Assembly (NCBI RefSeq): GCF_000499845.2
Contig: NC_023751.2
Coordinates: 6,306,211 to 6,370,210, forward strand
Length of the DNA stretch: 64,000 nucleotides
Direction of reading: 5' to 3'
Source: Phaseolus vulgaris
Taxonomy: Eukaryota > Streptophyta > Magnoliopsida > Fabales > Fabaceae
Positions 24,721-36,084 of this stretch are shown piece by piece (position 1 is the first letter of the stretch; every line of letters begins with the position of its first letter). The notes below the pieces were generated by a model. That model made no database searches. It was not told where the DNA came from and saw nothing but the letters and a program-made list of their open reading frames with translations. The position numbers and the translations under genes are program-made.

Positions 24721-25086
24721 TGTTGGAGACACATCGACTAGAGATTATTGTCTTTCATTGTATATTAGTGGGTGCAAACCTCAACCTCATGAGCCGGTTT
24801 TATGGGGTTGAGTTAGGCTTAAAGTCCACTTTGTAATATGGTATCAGAGTCATTTCGAACCTATCCTAGCGAGTGTTTGTGTTGGGCCTATCTTGTCACC
24901 CGCTATCGGACCACCCATAATATATAGTCTCACGCACGAGTTGACAGTCTCGGCGTGAGGGGATGTGTTGGAGATCTCACATCGACTAGAGATTAGAAAC
25001 TTTCATTGTATATAAGTGGGTGCAAACCTCAACCTCATGAACCGATTTTATGGGATTGAGTTAGACTTAAAGTCCACTTTGTAATA
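24721..25086 (+). mobile_element. Complete TRIM retrotransposon (366 bp)
   Basis: The LTRs lie at 24721-24838 and 24966-25086. Both begin TGTTGGAGA and end CACTTTGTAATA, differ by a 3-bp gap and a few substitutions, and share GTGGGTGCAAACCTCAACCT. The primer-binding site TGGTATCAGAGTCATTT starts directly after the left LTR (24839) and matches the complement of the initiator tRNA-Met 3' end, as in most plant LTR elements. A purine-rich tract GGCGTGAGGGGATG abuts the right LTR. The 5-bp target duplication CAGTT lies at 24716-24720 and 25087-25091. The 127-bp interior encodes nothing, so the element must have moved with enzymes supplied in trans. The LTRs end in TA rather than the usual CA. Confidence 0.92.
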
Positions 25087-25091
25087 CAGTT

Positions 25092-25729
25092 AAAATTTGA
25101 TGTTCAATAATAATATACATATCTCAAAAGAACAAAATATGTAATATAAAGATGAAAAATAAAAAAATTTAATAACTCGATCTGTAGATAAAATCCATAG
25201 GAGTAACATGCATGAAATATTTTTGGTTGAATTCTATATGACTGTGCAAATGAAAAGATGTATATATATGTTAATATTTATACATATGGGGAACATAAAA
25301 CTAGGTCTTTTCTGCGAAACTTTTTACTTTGGGTGTCTCTTTATTTTATCCATTTCTCCTGAAAACTCGACGAGTGGCACCTTCCTTTTCTTACTCTCCC
25401 CACTTATTGAGGTGTCTCTCCATTACTTTAAATAGAACCTCAAAGCAAAACTGGGATAACTTATAAAATAAGCAAATGCACCTTCCTCAACCAAGGTAAA
25501 AAGAGGAACTATTTGGTGCTTTTGACTAAATTTTTTATAAAACTCATTAAAAATGCTAATGAAAAAGTAGCTGGGTTAGAATGGTTCGGACACGTGTGTA
25601 TGTGTTAACATATGCTCATGCATATCCTATCGTAAAAGCCAAATCATGAAAACGTGTGGTGCAAAAACAAGGTGTCACACATGGCGTGGTAGTTGAAGAG
25701 ATTGTGATTCTGGTATCATAGAGTGAAGA
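25092..25729. other. Intergenic DNA, no gene recognised
   Basis: A 75-codon frame at 25208-25435 has a hydrophobic, low-complexity product without known domains. A less AT-rich part follows (25560-25729). Confidence 0.35.
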
Positions 25730-25912
25730 AACAATGTTTTAGTGATCTGAGTTAGTTGCAGTTGGGTAGTTAGCTAATGATAGTTAATTAGGCAAAGTTA
25801 GTTTCATGATATTTAGTTAGTTCTATGGATAAGGTTTGATGTTACAAGTTTGGAGGGTTTAGAGAAAATCATTTTCTTATTTGATAGAATGAATGCAATG
25901 GATTATATCAAG
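25730..25912. mobile_element. Possible copia-like LTR fragment
   Basis: GTTAGTTGCAGTTGGGTAGTTAGCTAATGATAGTTAATTAG followed by a run ending TTGATAGAATGAATGCAATGG resembles the 3' part of Ty1/copia LTRs in legumes (repeated TAGTTAG blocks, then an AATGAATGCAA stretch). It is directly abutted by a TRIM fragment at 25913. No second LTR or coding region was found. Confidence 0.25.
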
Positions 25913-26100
25913 TGTTGGAGATCCCACGTCAACTAGAGATTAAAGTCTTTCATTATATATAAGTGATAGAGACTAGAGTCTTTCATTATATAAGTGGGTG
26001 CAAACCTCAACTCTATTGAACCGGTTTTATGAGGTTGAGTTAGACTTAAAATTTACTTTCTAATATGGTATTAGAGTCATTTTGAGTCTATCCTACTAGT
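25913..26100 (+). mobile_element. TRIM fragment: LTR plus primer-binding site
   Basis: It begins TGTTGGAGATCCCACGTCAACTAGAGAT and runs through GTGGGTGCAAACCTCAACTC and GAGTTAGACTTAAAATTTACTTTCTAATA to TGGTATTAGAGTCATTTTGAGTCTATCCTA. This is a left LTR with the primer-binding site and the first bases of the interior; the right half is absent. The segment around GACTAGAGTCTTTCATTATATAAGTG is present twice, about 36 bp apart, lengthening this LTR. Confidence 0.8.
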
Positions 26101-26691
26101 ATTTGTTGTTTTTATCAAACTAATATAATAAGTATAAATAACTAAAAAAATAATAATATTTAACTAATTATCTGATATAGAGCTTCACAAGCATAAAACA
26201 ATTAATACACTTGTATATTAAATTATATATATATATACAAAAACTATATAATAAAAAAGACGTATTAATAAAAATGAAAGATAATAACTAAAGGCCAAGA
26301 CCTTCAAAAAGTCAATTATATATATAGACAAAAACTTAACCTAGAAGGAAAAGTCATTACTTAAGATTTAGCAAATAAATAGAAGTAATTTCAAGATTGT
26401 CTTGTCAGTTGTTTGGGAGGATAGTGTTATGATTATTCCATAAGTATTTTTTAGTTATTTAAATAGTTATTTTTTTAAGAACATATAAACTTATTTTATG
26501 TTTTATTTTTATATTGTTTTATAAATCTGTTAGATTATTCACTGACTTCAGTGATAAGTTTATGGCTTAGTAACTAATGATATTAATAATATTGTGTATA
26601 GCTTAAAGTTTCTTTAAGAAAACCTCATTGAAACTACATATGTTTTAGGAAAATATTAATGAGCAAAAATTAGAAACACAATTTAACAATT
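26101..26691. other. AT-rich intergenic DNA
   Basis: No gene or bounded repeat was recognised. Confidence 0.4.
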
Positions 26692-26696
26692 AACTT

Positions 26697-26817
26697 TATT
26701 ACGAGGTGAACTTTAAGCCTAACTCAACCCCATAAAACCGGCTCATAGGTGTGAGGTTTGCACCCACTTATATACTATGAAAGGCTCTAATCTCTAGTCG
26801 ATGTGGGATCTCCAACA
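26697..26817 (-). mobile_element. Solo LTR of the TRIM family
   Basis: The reverse complement starts TGTTGGAGATCCCACATCGA and ends CACCTCGTAATA, colinear with the LTRs of the element at 24721. It has a perfect 5-bp target duplication AACTT at 26692-26696 and 26818-26822. There is no primer-binding site or second LTR, so it looks like the product of LTR-LTR recombination. Confidence 0.9.
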
Positions 26818-26822
26818 AACTT

Positions 26823-27472
26823 GAATATTGTTTTTAAAAGTGTCATGAGCTTTTTCGTTTTTCTGAGTATTTTTAAAAAAGTATAAAAGTTTATATTCAA
26901 ATGAGTTGATGTAAAGCTTAAGAAGGAGATTGAAATGCTTAAGACCAATCTTAAAAGAAGACTGTACAATCTTCTAAAGTCATTATACTTAAACAATAAG
27001 TAGTCAATCTCACTATAAAGATTTGTCTAACTTTGTCAATGAAATTCTCAATCTAAAGTAAAGATAAGACAACACATGTTGTAACGAACAACACATTGTC
27101 ATATTTGAACAATGTCTTTTTTATGTGCTCATGTGACCATTAACTCACGCCTCTCTTTACCTTGCTGGATTATTACATTAAAAGATTTCCTTATGAATTT
27201 TATTTTTTTAAGTGTTAATTATACTTTCTATTTTTGTTAGCCTAATATAATTTCTCTCACATGTAGCCTTTTTCAGAAATTTGTAAACAGCAATGTTTGC
27301 ACAAACAACACGAGTTCATATTCTATGCAAAAAAATAAAATAAAATATTAGCAACTACATTTGACATTGATCAATCCCCTATTAGACACTCCAATTAGAG
27401 ATTAATAGTGGACAACAGTTATATTTTTGCTATTAATGAAAGATCCCCTCGCTTGCTCACAAAAAAACTTGA
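26823..27472. other. Intergenic DNA, no gene recognised
   Basis: AT-rich, with nothing bounded or coding that can be supported. Confidence 0.4.
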
Positions 27473-27475
27473 TTT

Positions 27476-27867
27476 CACTACAAGAAAATCATGAAATAAG
27501 AATCAAATTGTAGAAACCAAGATAATTAGTTGCAATAGTAACTAAATTAGATACCATTTTAGAAACTAAAAAGAAATTTGGTTTCTAAATTAGTTTATAT
27601 TATTTTCTATTATTGTTAAATAGTTTCTAAATTGGTATCTAATTAGCAACCTACCAAATTTAGAAACTAAATAATTGGTAGTTAAAACCTTAGTTGCTAA
27701 TTATATACAAATTTAGAAAATATTTAACAATAATAAAAAATAATAGAAACTAATTTAGAAACCAATTTTTTTTTTAATTTTTAAAATGGTCTCTATTTTA
27801 GTTTCTATTGTAACTAATTATTTTAGTCTCTAAAAATTGGTTTCTATTTCATGATTTTCTTGTAGTG
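27476..27867. mobile_element. CACTA-type MITE (392 bp), copy 1
   Basis: A perfect 22-bp inverted terminal repeat starts CACTACAAGAAAATCATGAA and is mirrored at the right end as TTCATGATTTTCTTGTAGTG. Flanks are TTT on both sides, fitting the 3-bp target duplication of CACTA (En/Spm) elements. The interior is itself largely self-complementary: AGAAACTAATTTAGAAACCA-type blocks face TGGTTTCTAAATTAGTTT-type blocks, so a transcript could fold along most of its length. No coding capacity. Confidence 0.85.
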
Positions 27868-28289
27868 TTTTATTGTTTCCCGGCTTCTATAGAAACAAAG
27901 AAGTTTTTTTATTTTATTTGTTCATTTATCACTTGTCTTCTGATGTGTGGTTTTTGCCTTTTGATATTGGAATGTTATTGGTAATATGCTCATGCTCATA
28001 TAGTTTGAATTTGTTTAATTCCATAAAAGACATAGGAGATTAGACTTGAGTATCTTTGTATAAAGGTTGTAATATTTTGGATTATTCTATTTTATTTATT
28101 TTATTTATTATTTAAAAAAACAATTTTAAGAGTTAATATGTGTATATATTAATATATGAAGAGCAATGTTAAAACAAATTAATATAATTATATTCATAAT
28201 ATAAGTCCAACAAAACATATTTAATTTCGACTTCTATCATACAAGAGTATGTAGAAATTTTTTTATCTTCCTCCCTGACTTTAGTTGCA

Positions 28290-28293
<4 letters not shown>
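27868..28293. other. AT-rich intergenic DNA
   Basis: No gene or bounded element was recognised. Confidence 0.4.

Positions 28294-28350
<57 letters not shown>
28294..28350. repeat. (TA)n(TG)n compound microsatellite
   Basis: About 49 bp of alternating TA pass into GTGTGTGT. Confidence 0.95.
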
Positions 28351-29329
28351 TTATACAATAATTATAAAAATGTGTGTATAATTAGGAATAATTTTATGAC
28401 TTTGACCGTGTACAAATTTCCCAAGGTCTCTATCCTCTAGTAAGGGTATGGACACGTTAAGATTTTTAATGTGTTAATAGCATGCTTGTACCTCAGTTTG
28501 GAAATTTATGATTCGGATTTCTTTTTCTTATTCTTTTTAGCATAGAAAACTTTAAAGTTAAAATTGATTTTTTTAAGTCTTTTGATTTAAATAGTGTACG
28601 GGTATAAAGTTATTAAGCTTTGGTTTATCACGAATAAATTTAATTTATAATGTGAAAACTTAATTTGTACATATTGATAGGTTTTGGTGTCTTCTCTTTT
28701 TTTATGCGAGTGAATGTTCCAATCTTTTGTTTTTCATGATTGATAAATGGAAGACTGTTTTTTTTATGCAACTACATATTCCATATCTTATACTTCTTAA
28801 AATGTTAAAAATACATTTTATTTTATTAATATTTTTTATTTTAGAATGGATCATCTGAAAAAACTCCAAATTATAAAATCTAACTAGCATAAAATTCGAA
28901 AATAATTTTCAAATTCTATAATCAAAATGTATTTATTTAAGAAAAAAAAATTATTGCTCGTAAAATTCAAAAATTATTTCTAAATCTAAAAATATCTTTT
29001 AATTTCTACAATCCAAAGCACTCCGGACTATAGAATCGGACAAAAAGTACATTTTAGATTATAGAATATGGGAGGTGTAAATAGAAAAAAAATAATTATA
29101 GAATCCAAAGTTTGGATATGAAAATACCTTTCAAATTCTACATTCAAAATATATTTTTTAAGAACAAAATAGTTTTTTCGCCTTATAGGATGCCAAAAGA
29201 AGGAGGTGCCAAAAAGAAGATATGGAAGTGGAAAAAGAAACAGCCAACCAAAACATGCAATGCGAAATCTAGTAGAGCCCTATAAATATTTTTGGGCTGG
29301 TGAGTTATCTAATATCACTTCATTCCATT
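28351..29329. other. Intergenic DNA with degenerate MITE-like repeats
   Basis: From about 28850 to 29170, short units of the type AATTCTATAATCxAAA recur every 40-70 bp, in the style of the palindromic interior of the neighbouring MITE. A GGAGGTG-rich end (GAAGGAGGTGCC, near 29205) resembles the end sequence of that family. Boundaries cannot be set. Confidence 0.35.
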
Positions 29330-29337
29330 CTCCATCT

Positions 29338-29703
29338 GGTTGTTTTCCTGCAACTCCATATATTCTTCTCCCACCTCCATAAATTTTCATATTTCCAAAA
29401 ATACTCCTCTATAATATTTTGGATTACATAATCCAAAAGTCTTTTTTCAAATTCGTAATTTGTTTTCGAATTACATAATCCGAAAACCTTTTTTCAGATG
29501 CATGATTAGTTTCTGGATTATGTAATTCGAATGTCTATTTTAGCTTCTGAATTACATAATCCGGAAGTCTTTTTTCAAAAACGTGTTTGGATTACATAAT
29601 TCGAAAACTATTATATGAGAGTGGCACAAAAAGGTTAAAAAGGCATTTTCACGTTGTATATGGGGTGACAGAAGAATCTATGGAGGTGCAGGAAGAAATA
29701 GTC
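29338..29703. mobile_element. MITE with palindrome array and 8-bp target duplication
   Basis: The ends are inverted repeats: GGTTGTTTTCCTGCAACTCC on the left against GACTATTTCTTCCTGCACCT read inward from the right. Similarity continues about 20 bp further (ATATATTCTTCTCCCACC against ATAGATTCTTCTGTCACC). Flanks are a perfect 8-bp repeat CTCCATCT at 29330-29337 and 29704-29711. The interior holds five copies of a near-perfect palindrome around GGATTACATAATCC, at about 29417, 29463, 29511, 29545 and 29586. Confidence 0.7.
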
Positions 29704-29729
29704 CTCCATCTCCATAATAGTTTGAAGGT

Positions 29730-30069
29730 GGACAATTTTTTCTCAATTCTAACCTGCACCCAATCATTTTTTTTTAATTTCCAAAATTACTTTAATTCCA
29801 TATTTAAAAATCCGAAAAAATAAATATAATTTAAAATTAAAAAATACATTCTGAACAAAAAAAAATCCAAAATGCAAAATTGTAAACGCATTCCAGATAC
29901 AAATTTCTGGAATTCAAAAAAATTTGTTCATAATTTAAAATTCGGAAATATTTCTTGTTAAAAGGTTCTTAAAGTAATTTTTATTTACGCCCCGTGATTT
30001 TCGTCATTTTGAAGAAATATTTTTGTCATTTCCAAAAACTAAGTTGGAATTTATAGGGTGCTGGGAGAA
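29730..30069. mobile_element. MITE with 9-bp target duplication, adjacent copy
   Basis: It begins GGACAATTTTTTCTCAATTC and includes CCTGCACCC; the right side reads inward TTCTCCCAGCACCC. The 9-bp repeat TTTGAAGGT flanks it at 29721-29729 and 30070-30078. The interior shares AAAATACATTCTGAAC and TTTCGTCATTTTGAAGAAATATTTTTGTCATTT-type blocks with the element at 16958. The right terminus looks shortened relative to the left, so the exact end is uncertain. It lies only 9 bp beyond the right target duplication of the preceding MITE. Confidence 0.6.
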
Positions 30070-30078
30070 TTTGAAGGT

Positions 30079-30669
30079 GTCCTTCACAAGAGTGGCAAAA
30101 AGATAAAAGTGTTATAAATTTACATTTATAAAATATATTTTAGAATTTATTTTTAATTCATAAATATATTCTAAATTATGAAATTTGTAGTTATTTTTTT
30201 ATTTTGTTTTTTAAATTAAAATACAGTTTTTTATTTTGAAATATATAATCTAAAATATAAAAATTATATTTCAGAATATATTTTTTATTTTCTATTGGGA
30301 ATTGAAAAATTATATTCCAAAAATACAATTGAAAACAAAATTGTTTTTCAAATTGTACATTATGAAATATAAAAATATTAACGTTTAATGTTTTAGATGG
30401 TATAATTCGGAACGTCTTCAAAAAATTTCATTCTAAACTCAAGCTTAAATTTGAAAATCAAAAATTCATAATGCTGGTTGAAATCACTGAGGTGAAATCA
30501 CTCTGATCCACAACCCTCTCTTATTTAAAAACTAAAAAAACATTTTTATCATTTTAATACAACTTCATCAAGTTCAAAAGTCATGGTGTTGTATCTTAAA
30601 ATGGTTTTTTTTTCACATAGTAATATTTTCACTTTTATTTCTAATGCATATTGACGGTGCATCTTCCAA
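30079..30669. other. AT-rich intergenic DNA
   Basis: No supported gene. There are repeated short ATTCTAAATTATGAAATT-type units between 30120 and 30380. Confidence 0.4.
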
Positions 30670-31640
30670 TATTTTTACTGTAACTTCGGAGTATACATGT
30701 CCAACAGCCACCATGGCTTCCACTTGTCTGCCTTTGGGAGGTATGTTGTCATCATTATGGAATATATTGAAAGGTTTCTTGTTTTCTTCAAAATAGAAGG
30801 TTTCTCGTTTTCTTCAGCTAGATTGGTTGTTCCCACCTTTGACGGTTGTCCCATGCAAGAGTCCACTTCTCTCTCGGGATATCATCCAGCCACTGAGCCG
30901 CCTCAGGATTTTCCTCTATAACTATGTTGTAGTAGTAAAATAAATGTGGCTCTGCCATTCCATATGATGTAATTATTTGTTGCAAATGTAGTTAATAATT
31001 AAAATTGACTAAATCAATATGTATAATTTGAAAGAGTTGATTAATATGAGGACAATTACCCATGTTGACAACATTTTTCTTTAGTGTAGTATTTCTAAAC
31101 CATCTCATGAAGTTTTGTGCTATGTACCAAATGCAATACACATGCACAAAATTATTGTTGTTCCAACCACTACCGTCTCTAGAGTATGCACTCTTTACTA
31201 ATTCGTGGCGGTAAAAAATGAGACAAAGACCATTTTGCGGAGTGACATACCTTTGTAGGTTTCGCAAGAAAAAAGAACAAAGCCTCAGCAGTTTCACCCT
31301 ATACGATGGGGAAGACAATTGGTAACATGTTCCGGTCATCTTGTGCAACTGCGACCAGTAATGTTCCTCAATATTTTCCATACAAGAAAGTTCTATCAAC
31401 TTGGACCACCGAGTTGCAAAAATTGAAACCATCAATGCATGATTTGAATGTCCAAAATACCCTCTTGAAGATGACGTGGTCCGCGTCCAATTGGTTTCCT
31501 TCATAAGCAGGTTGGGTCATTATTTTGCAAATAAACTTGGGAACGTAAAGTTGTATTGCATTTAGGAGTAATGCCAATTTTTTTGTATGACTCTTCTCAA
31601 TTGCCATATACTTTTTTTTATGGTAAGTTGTTTTCCTAGT
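30670..31640 (-). pseudogene. Broken Mutator-like (MULE) transposase
   Basis: Translated on the minus strand in more than one frame, the order of MULE transposase segments is preserved: VFWTFKSCIDGFNFC, VVQVDRTFLYGKYWGTLLVA, the FFLRNLQRYVTPQNGLCLI block, a KSAYSRDGSGW block, HVYCIWYIAQNFMRWF, and further down PEAAQWLDDIPREKWTLAWD followed by RQRWE. The catalytic core motif is altered (VDRT where VDGT is usual). At least two frame changes and internal stops separate the pieces, and the N-terminal zinc-finger part is absent, so it is inactive. No terminal inverted repeats were found on either side. Confidence 0.8.
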
Positions 31641-34600
31641 CATGCCTTTTTATATGTGAATGTATACCTCAAGGATGACTTCATGTCGCTATTATGGTTG
31701 ACACTAGTTTTTAAATTTATTTTTATTCTATTTTATTATTTTTTTTCATTCACTCTAGATAAAGAAATAAAAAATTCTAAAAACAAAGTCCCCAAAAACC
31801 AAATTCTAAGAGGATTATTTTTAAAAAATACAAAATGAAACCATGAGAAGAAACTGTGTTAGATAGAAAAATAAAAATAAAAATATACTATACATAGAGA
31901 TAAAAACAAAAAGATTTTGAATAGGAAAATAAAAATAAAAATAGTGCTATCAAAAGAAAAAAAAATCTCTTAAAATGCGTTAGCCTTCCTATCATCTACA
32001 TGAATACATCAAAGAATATTTTTCCAAATTAAGGTGTTTTTTAGTTATTAATTTAATTATTTTAAGAAATTATGGTAAAATAAAGTTAACACTTTACAAT
32101 GTGACCTAATCTGCGTCAATATAAATATATCAGATAAAGTTAGGTTGAAAATGCATTGAAATAATGAAATTCAATATCACGTATACAAGTTTTAGATGCA
32201 ATTAGATATTACAAGTAAATTTTAATATGTTAATACTTTAATGATCTTGAGCTAACTTTGACATTATAGATTTTTTCTTATTAATTCTTTTTTGGATTAC
32301 CACTCGCACATATTAAGGTTAAGAGTTTTATATTTATATTTTTATAATTATTAAAACATGAATTAATTATTTTAGTACTAAACTTAAAGTTTTATAATGA
32401 ACTGAAAATATAATTTAGTTCTGAAATTTTTAATTTATTTTCTATATGTTAGTTTTTATATATTATTTGAATTAAAACATAATTTATAATTGAATATGAA
32501 TTTTATTTAAGGATGTTTATATGATGAAATAATTTTTTAACAAATTGACTTTTTTTTATTGGCAATTTTATCCTGTAGTAAATAGGGATATATATTTTGT
32601 TGTAACTAATTCTGTTGTCCCAAATATAGCTGTTTAACTTTTCTACTAAATATAATTTTGTAACTTCACCATTAATGTAAAGAGTAGTGATGATAATTTT
32701 TTGCATTTTTTTTTAATAAACTTTTTTTTATAATAGCTTTAGTCATCTACATAACTAATTAAGAATATTATGTTAACAAAATTCTTATATATATAATAGA
32801 TTGACTTGAATATGTAAGAGGAGGTGGTTGATTGATTCTAAAGGTAGAGTCAACTAAGAAAGCAATAATTAAAGGCATCCCACCCTATTCATTTTATGAA
32901 AAGATCAAATTAATTGTACATGGACATGCCACTGATATTTATTTTTGTGTCATTTTATTTCATTGTGTTGTCAAGTAAAAAAATATACAAATTTTGATCA
33001 AAATAACATATTTAAAATACTTAATACTTTTATCAACTATTAATCAAATTAATATATTGCATTAAATAATTCTGTTTACTGTGAATTTCAAAGTTTGCTT
33101 TTATTTTCAACTTGATTTTTTTGTTTTTTTATATTTAAAATAAAGGATTTAAAAATATTAAAATAAAAATATTATATTGAAAAGAGTATTTTAAATAAAA
33201 TTGTAGAAAAATATATGTTTTAAATAATAAAAGTTTAGAAAGATAATTATATTAAGGAATGATATTTTAGAAAAATAAATATATTAAAAAACAATAATTT
33301 ATAACACTAATTGTATTAATAATTAATTATTTATTACATATTATAAATTAAAAATAATTATTTTAATAAATAATTAATTGAAAATTAAATATTTAGATAA
33401 GTGATTATTTAGTTTTGTATTGAATTAAAAAAATAAAATATTAATAACTATTTATTTTAAAAAATAAAGAATAAGTAGATGTAAATGTAAAAATGTAAAA
33501 TAAAAATCCTATGTTGAAAAGTTTTCTATGTCAAGTTTTCAATTTTTTTTATTTATAAATTTTATAATTTTTTTTAATTATACACACAGCTAATAAAATA
33601 ATTATGATAAAAAATACGGATAATTGTGGAATAATGTTCTTTATAAAAAAAATATTTTTATAAATTATTAGTTTTATTTGAATGATTATTTACAAAAAGA
33701 ATTATTAAATTTATAAATATTTTAATTATTATATTTATTATTCACAAATCAATAATTTAAATTATATGAAAGTTCCATCTTTTTTAAAAAAATTTATTTC
33801 CTTTTAAATATAATTCTTTCAAACCAAAATTTCAAAAATAAATTATTTCAAAATTTATAATATTAATATTATTAAAAAAAATCTTATTTACATATTTTTT
33901 AAGTAAATATTTGCTATAAAAAATAATTTCTAAGTATTTTTTAAAAGAAAATAATTTTCAAATAATTTTTTTAAATAATAATTTTTTTAAAATCTCAAAA
34001 ATTACTAATTATTTTTTCTTCCTTTTTAGATGAAAAATAAAATCAATTGGATAATCATTTGACATAATATATTATTTAGATAAATATTTAATACAATATA
34101 TTCTATGAGAAGATAAATGAAGTAGGCTAATTTGATCAAAACTTCAAAATTTTGTCATATTTAATTTAGTTTTAACTCTAAAAAAAAGGAAGGACATTTT
34201 CTTGCTTATTTTTTTATTAAAAAAAAGAATAGAATAGATAAAATATTAAAAACAAATAATTTATTCAATTTAAAAATAAAAAATTGTTTTTCCTCCCTTT
34301 CTTTTTTTCTTTCCATATAATAATTTCCCCCTTTGTTCAACATTATTAGACAACAACAAAAATATTATTAAAAAAAAGAGAAATTTAAAAAATTCACCTT
34401 TTCTCATTTAAATAATAATAAAAAAAACTTTCCTCTCATTCATTTTCGTTTGTAATATTTAAATTTTTCACCCAATAATATTAAAGTTTTATAAATAAAG
34501 ATAAATATCGCAGAGAATCAAAGACACTTATAATTCATAATGTTTTATTCATCAATAAATTATTATAAAATAATTTCCCCTTAAATTCTTAACACAAACA

Positions 34601-35810
34601 AACTGCTATATATTATTGAGAGAAATGAACTTGGATTCTTACTACTTTTCAATTGATCCTTTATTTTGTTACATAAGATTCTTGTTTTGATTCCATAAAA
34701 GACAAACAGAGGACACATGTTATTGAGAAAAAAAAAAACTATATAGGAATTATCCTCATTTTCAGCTTTCCAAATAAACCTGCACGTGATCACAACAATA
34801 ATGTCACACTTTCCATTAACATTAGCGTGAACCAAGCTTAGGTGTTAGAGATATCAAAATCAACATTTAATGTTCAGGATTTCACATTTTATATTTTGTT
34901 TAATAAAACAGTTTAAATTTATTAGATTTTAAGTTTCTCATTTCCATAAAATAACTCAATTATTACAAAATATAATTTTTTTTTATATTAAATAATTATT
35001 AATAATTCAAAGTTATTACTTAATGACATTTTTCAGTTGAGGTCAGGTCAATGAAAGCTATTTTTCAACCAAATTTTTGAATGTGGATAGGAATTCTCTT
35101 AAATGACATCAGTCAAAAAGAAATTATTGAAAAAAATTATTTATTAATATGTTAAAAAAAATTGTCGAAAATTCAAATCAACTACTTATACTACCGAGTC
35201 ATCCATTTTTCTACCAAATTAATCTTACATCTCCATGGTTTAAAATAATTCTAGTCAAATTGGCTGAAAACTTACCATCAACATTTATTATTTTTTTAAT
35301 AAATTTGAACAAAAAATAACATTGATTAAAAAAATTTGTGCAAACATAAACAAACACCAATAAAAAAAACTCCTAAAAATATGAATTAAAAAATGTAGCT
35401 GATAGTGATCAAATAAACTTTGTGATCAAATATGCAAGAGAATACATAAATGAAATGATTGACAATTTCAAATTCATACTTTTAAGTGAGATTTGAAGTT
35501 TACCATTTCTTACAAAGTCTACTTAAATTTGATATTTACAAGTTATTCAATTGGAGATATTCCACTTATTTATTGAATCATATCACAGTTTATTAACAAT
35601 TATTTATTTATCATAACTTTCATTAAAGATAACATATTGAAAATATTTTTTTTGTTTTTTTTTCATCAAAACTAAAAACGTATTCATTTAACACACGTTA
35701 CTGCGAAGAGCATTCACTCTGCTTTTTCAACTGACTGATGGATAGATTCGTCCATTACATTATCCCAAAAAATTCAGGGTCTAAGAAAAAAAAAGGAAGT
35801 TGTTTTTTAA
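31641..35810. other. Long AT-rich gene-free stretch
   Basis: About 4 kb with very high A+T and only chance open frames (the longest 84 codons, at 34581-34835, with no recognisable domain). No bounded element was detected. The last 300 bp lead into the promoter of the DUF547 gene. Confidence 0.5.
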
Positions 35811-35813
35811 TAT

Positions 35814-35844
<31 letters not shown>

Positions 35845-35868
35845 TTAATATTATTAATATTAATATTA
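35811..35868. repeat. (ATA)n / (TTAATA)n microsatellite
   Basis: A run of ATA units continues into an imperfect ATTAATATT repeat, about 60 bp in all. It sits just upstream of the presumed transcription start of the DUF547 gene. Confidence 0.9.
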
Positions 35869-36084
35869 CGTTGTATAATGGTTGGGTGGAAAAAAATATA
35901 AAGAAAATTTTAGGCGCAGCTTCCCTGAGGACTTCCCGCTTCTCCCTCTGTGAATTGCGGTTTCATTTGGTGGTTTCAAACCCCAAAAGTTACAGACACA
36001 GACTACCATTTATTCAACACAACCATCACTATAGTCAACCAAACGCATCCTCTTTGCTCTTCTATCAACTTTGGATCCGTGACC

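Noticed and set aside
29417..29610. Regularly spaced palindromes that could suggest a CRISPR-like array
   Set aside because: The units are degenerate, spacers are AT-rich and related to each other, and they lie inside a MITE of a plant nuclear genome.
30992..31504. 170-codon minus-strand frame as a functional gene
   Set aside because: It is a frameshifted mix; the true transposase similarity switches frame and contains stops, so it is part of the MULE relic.
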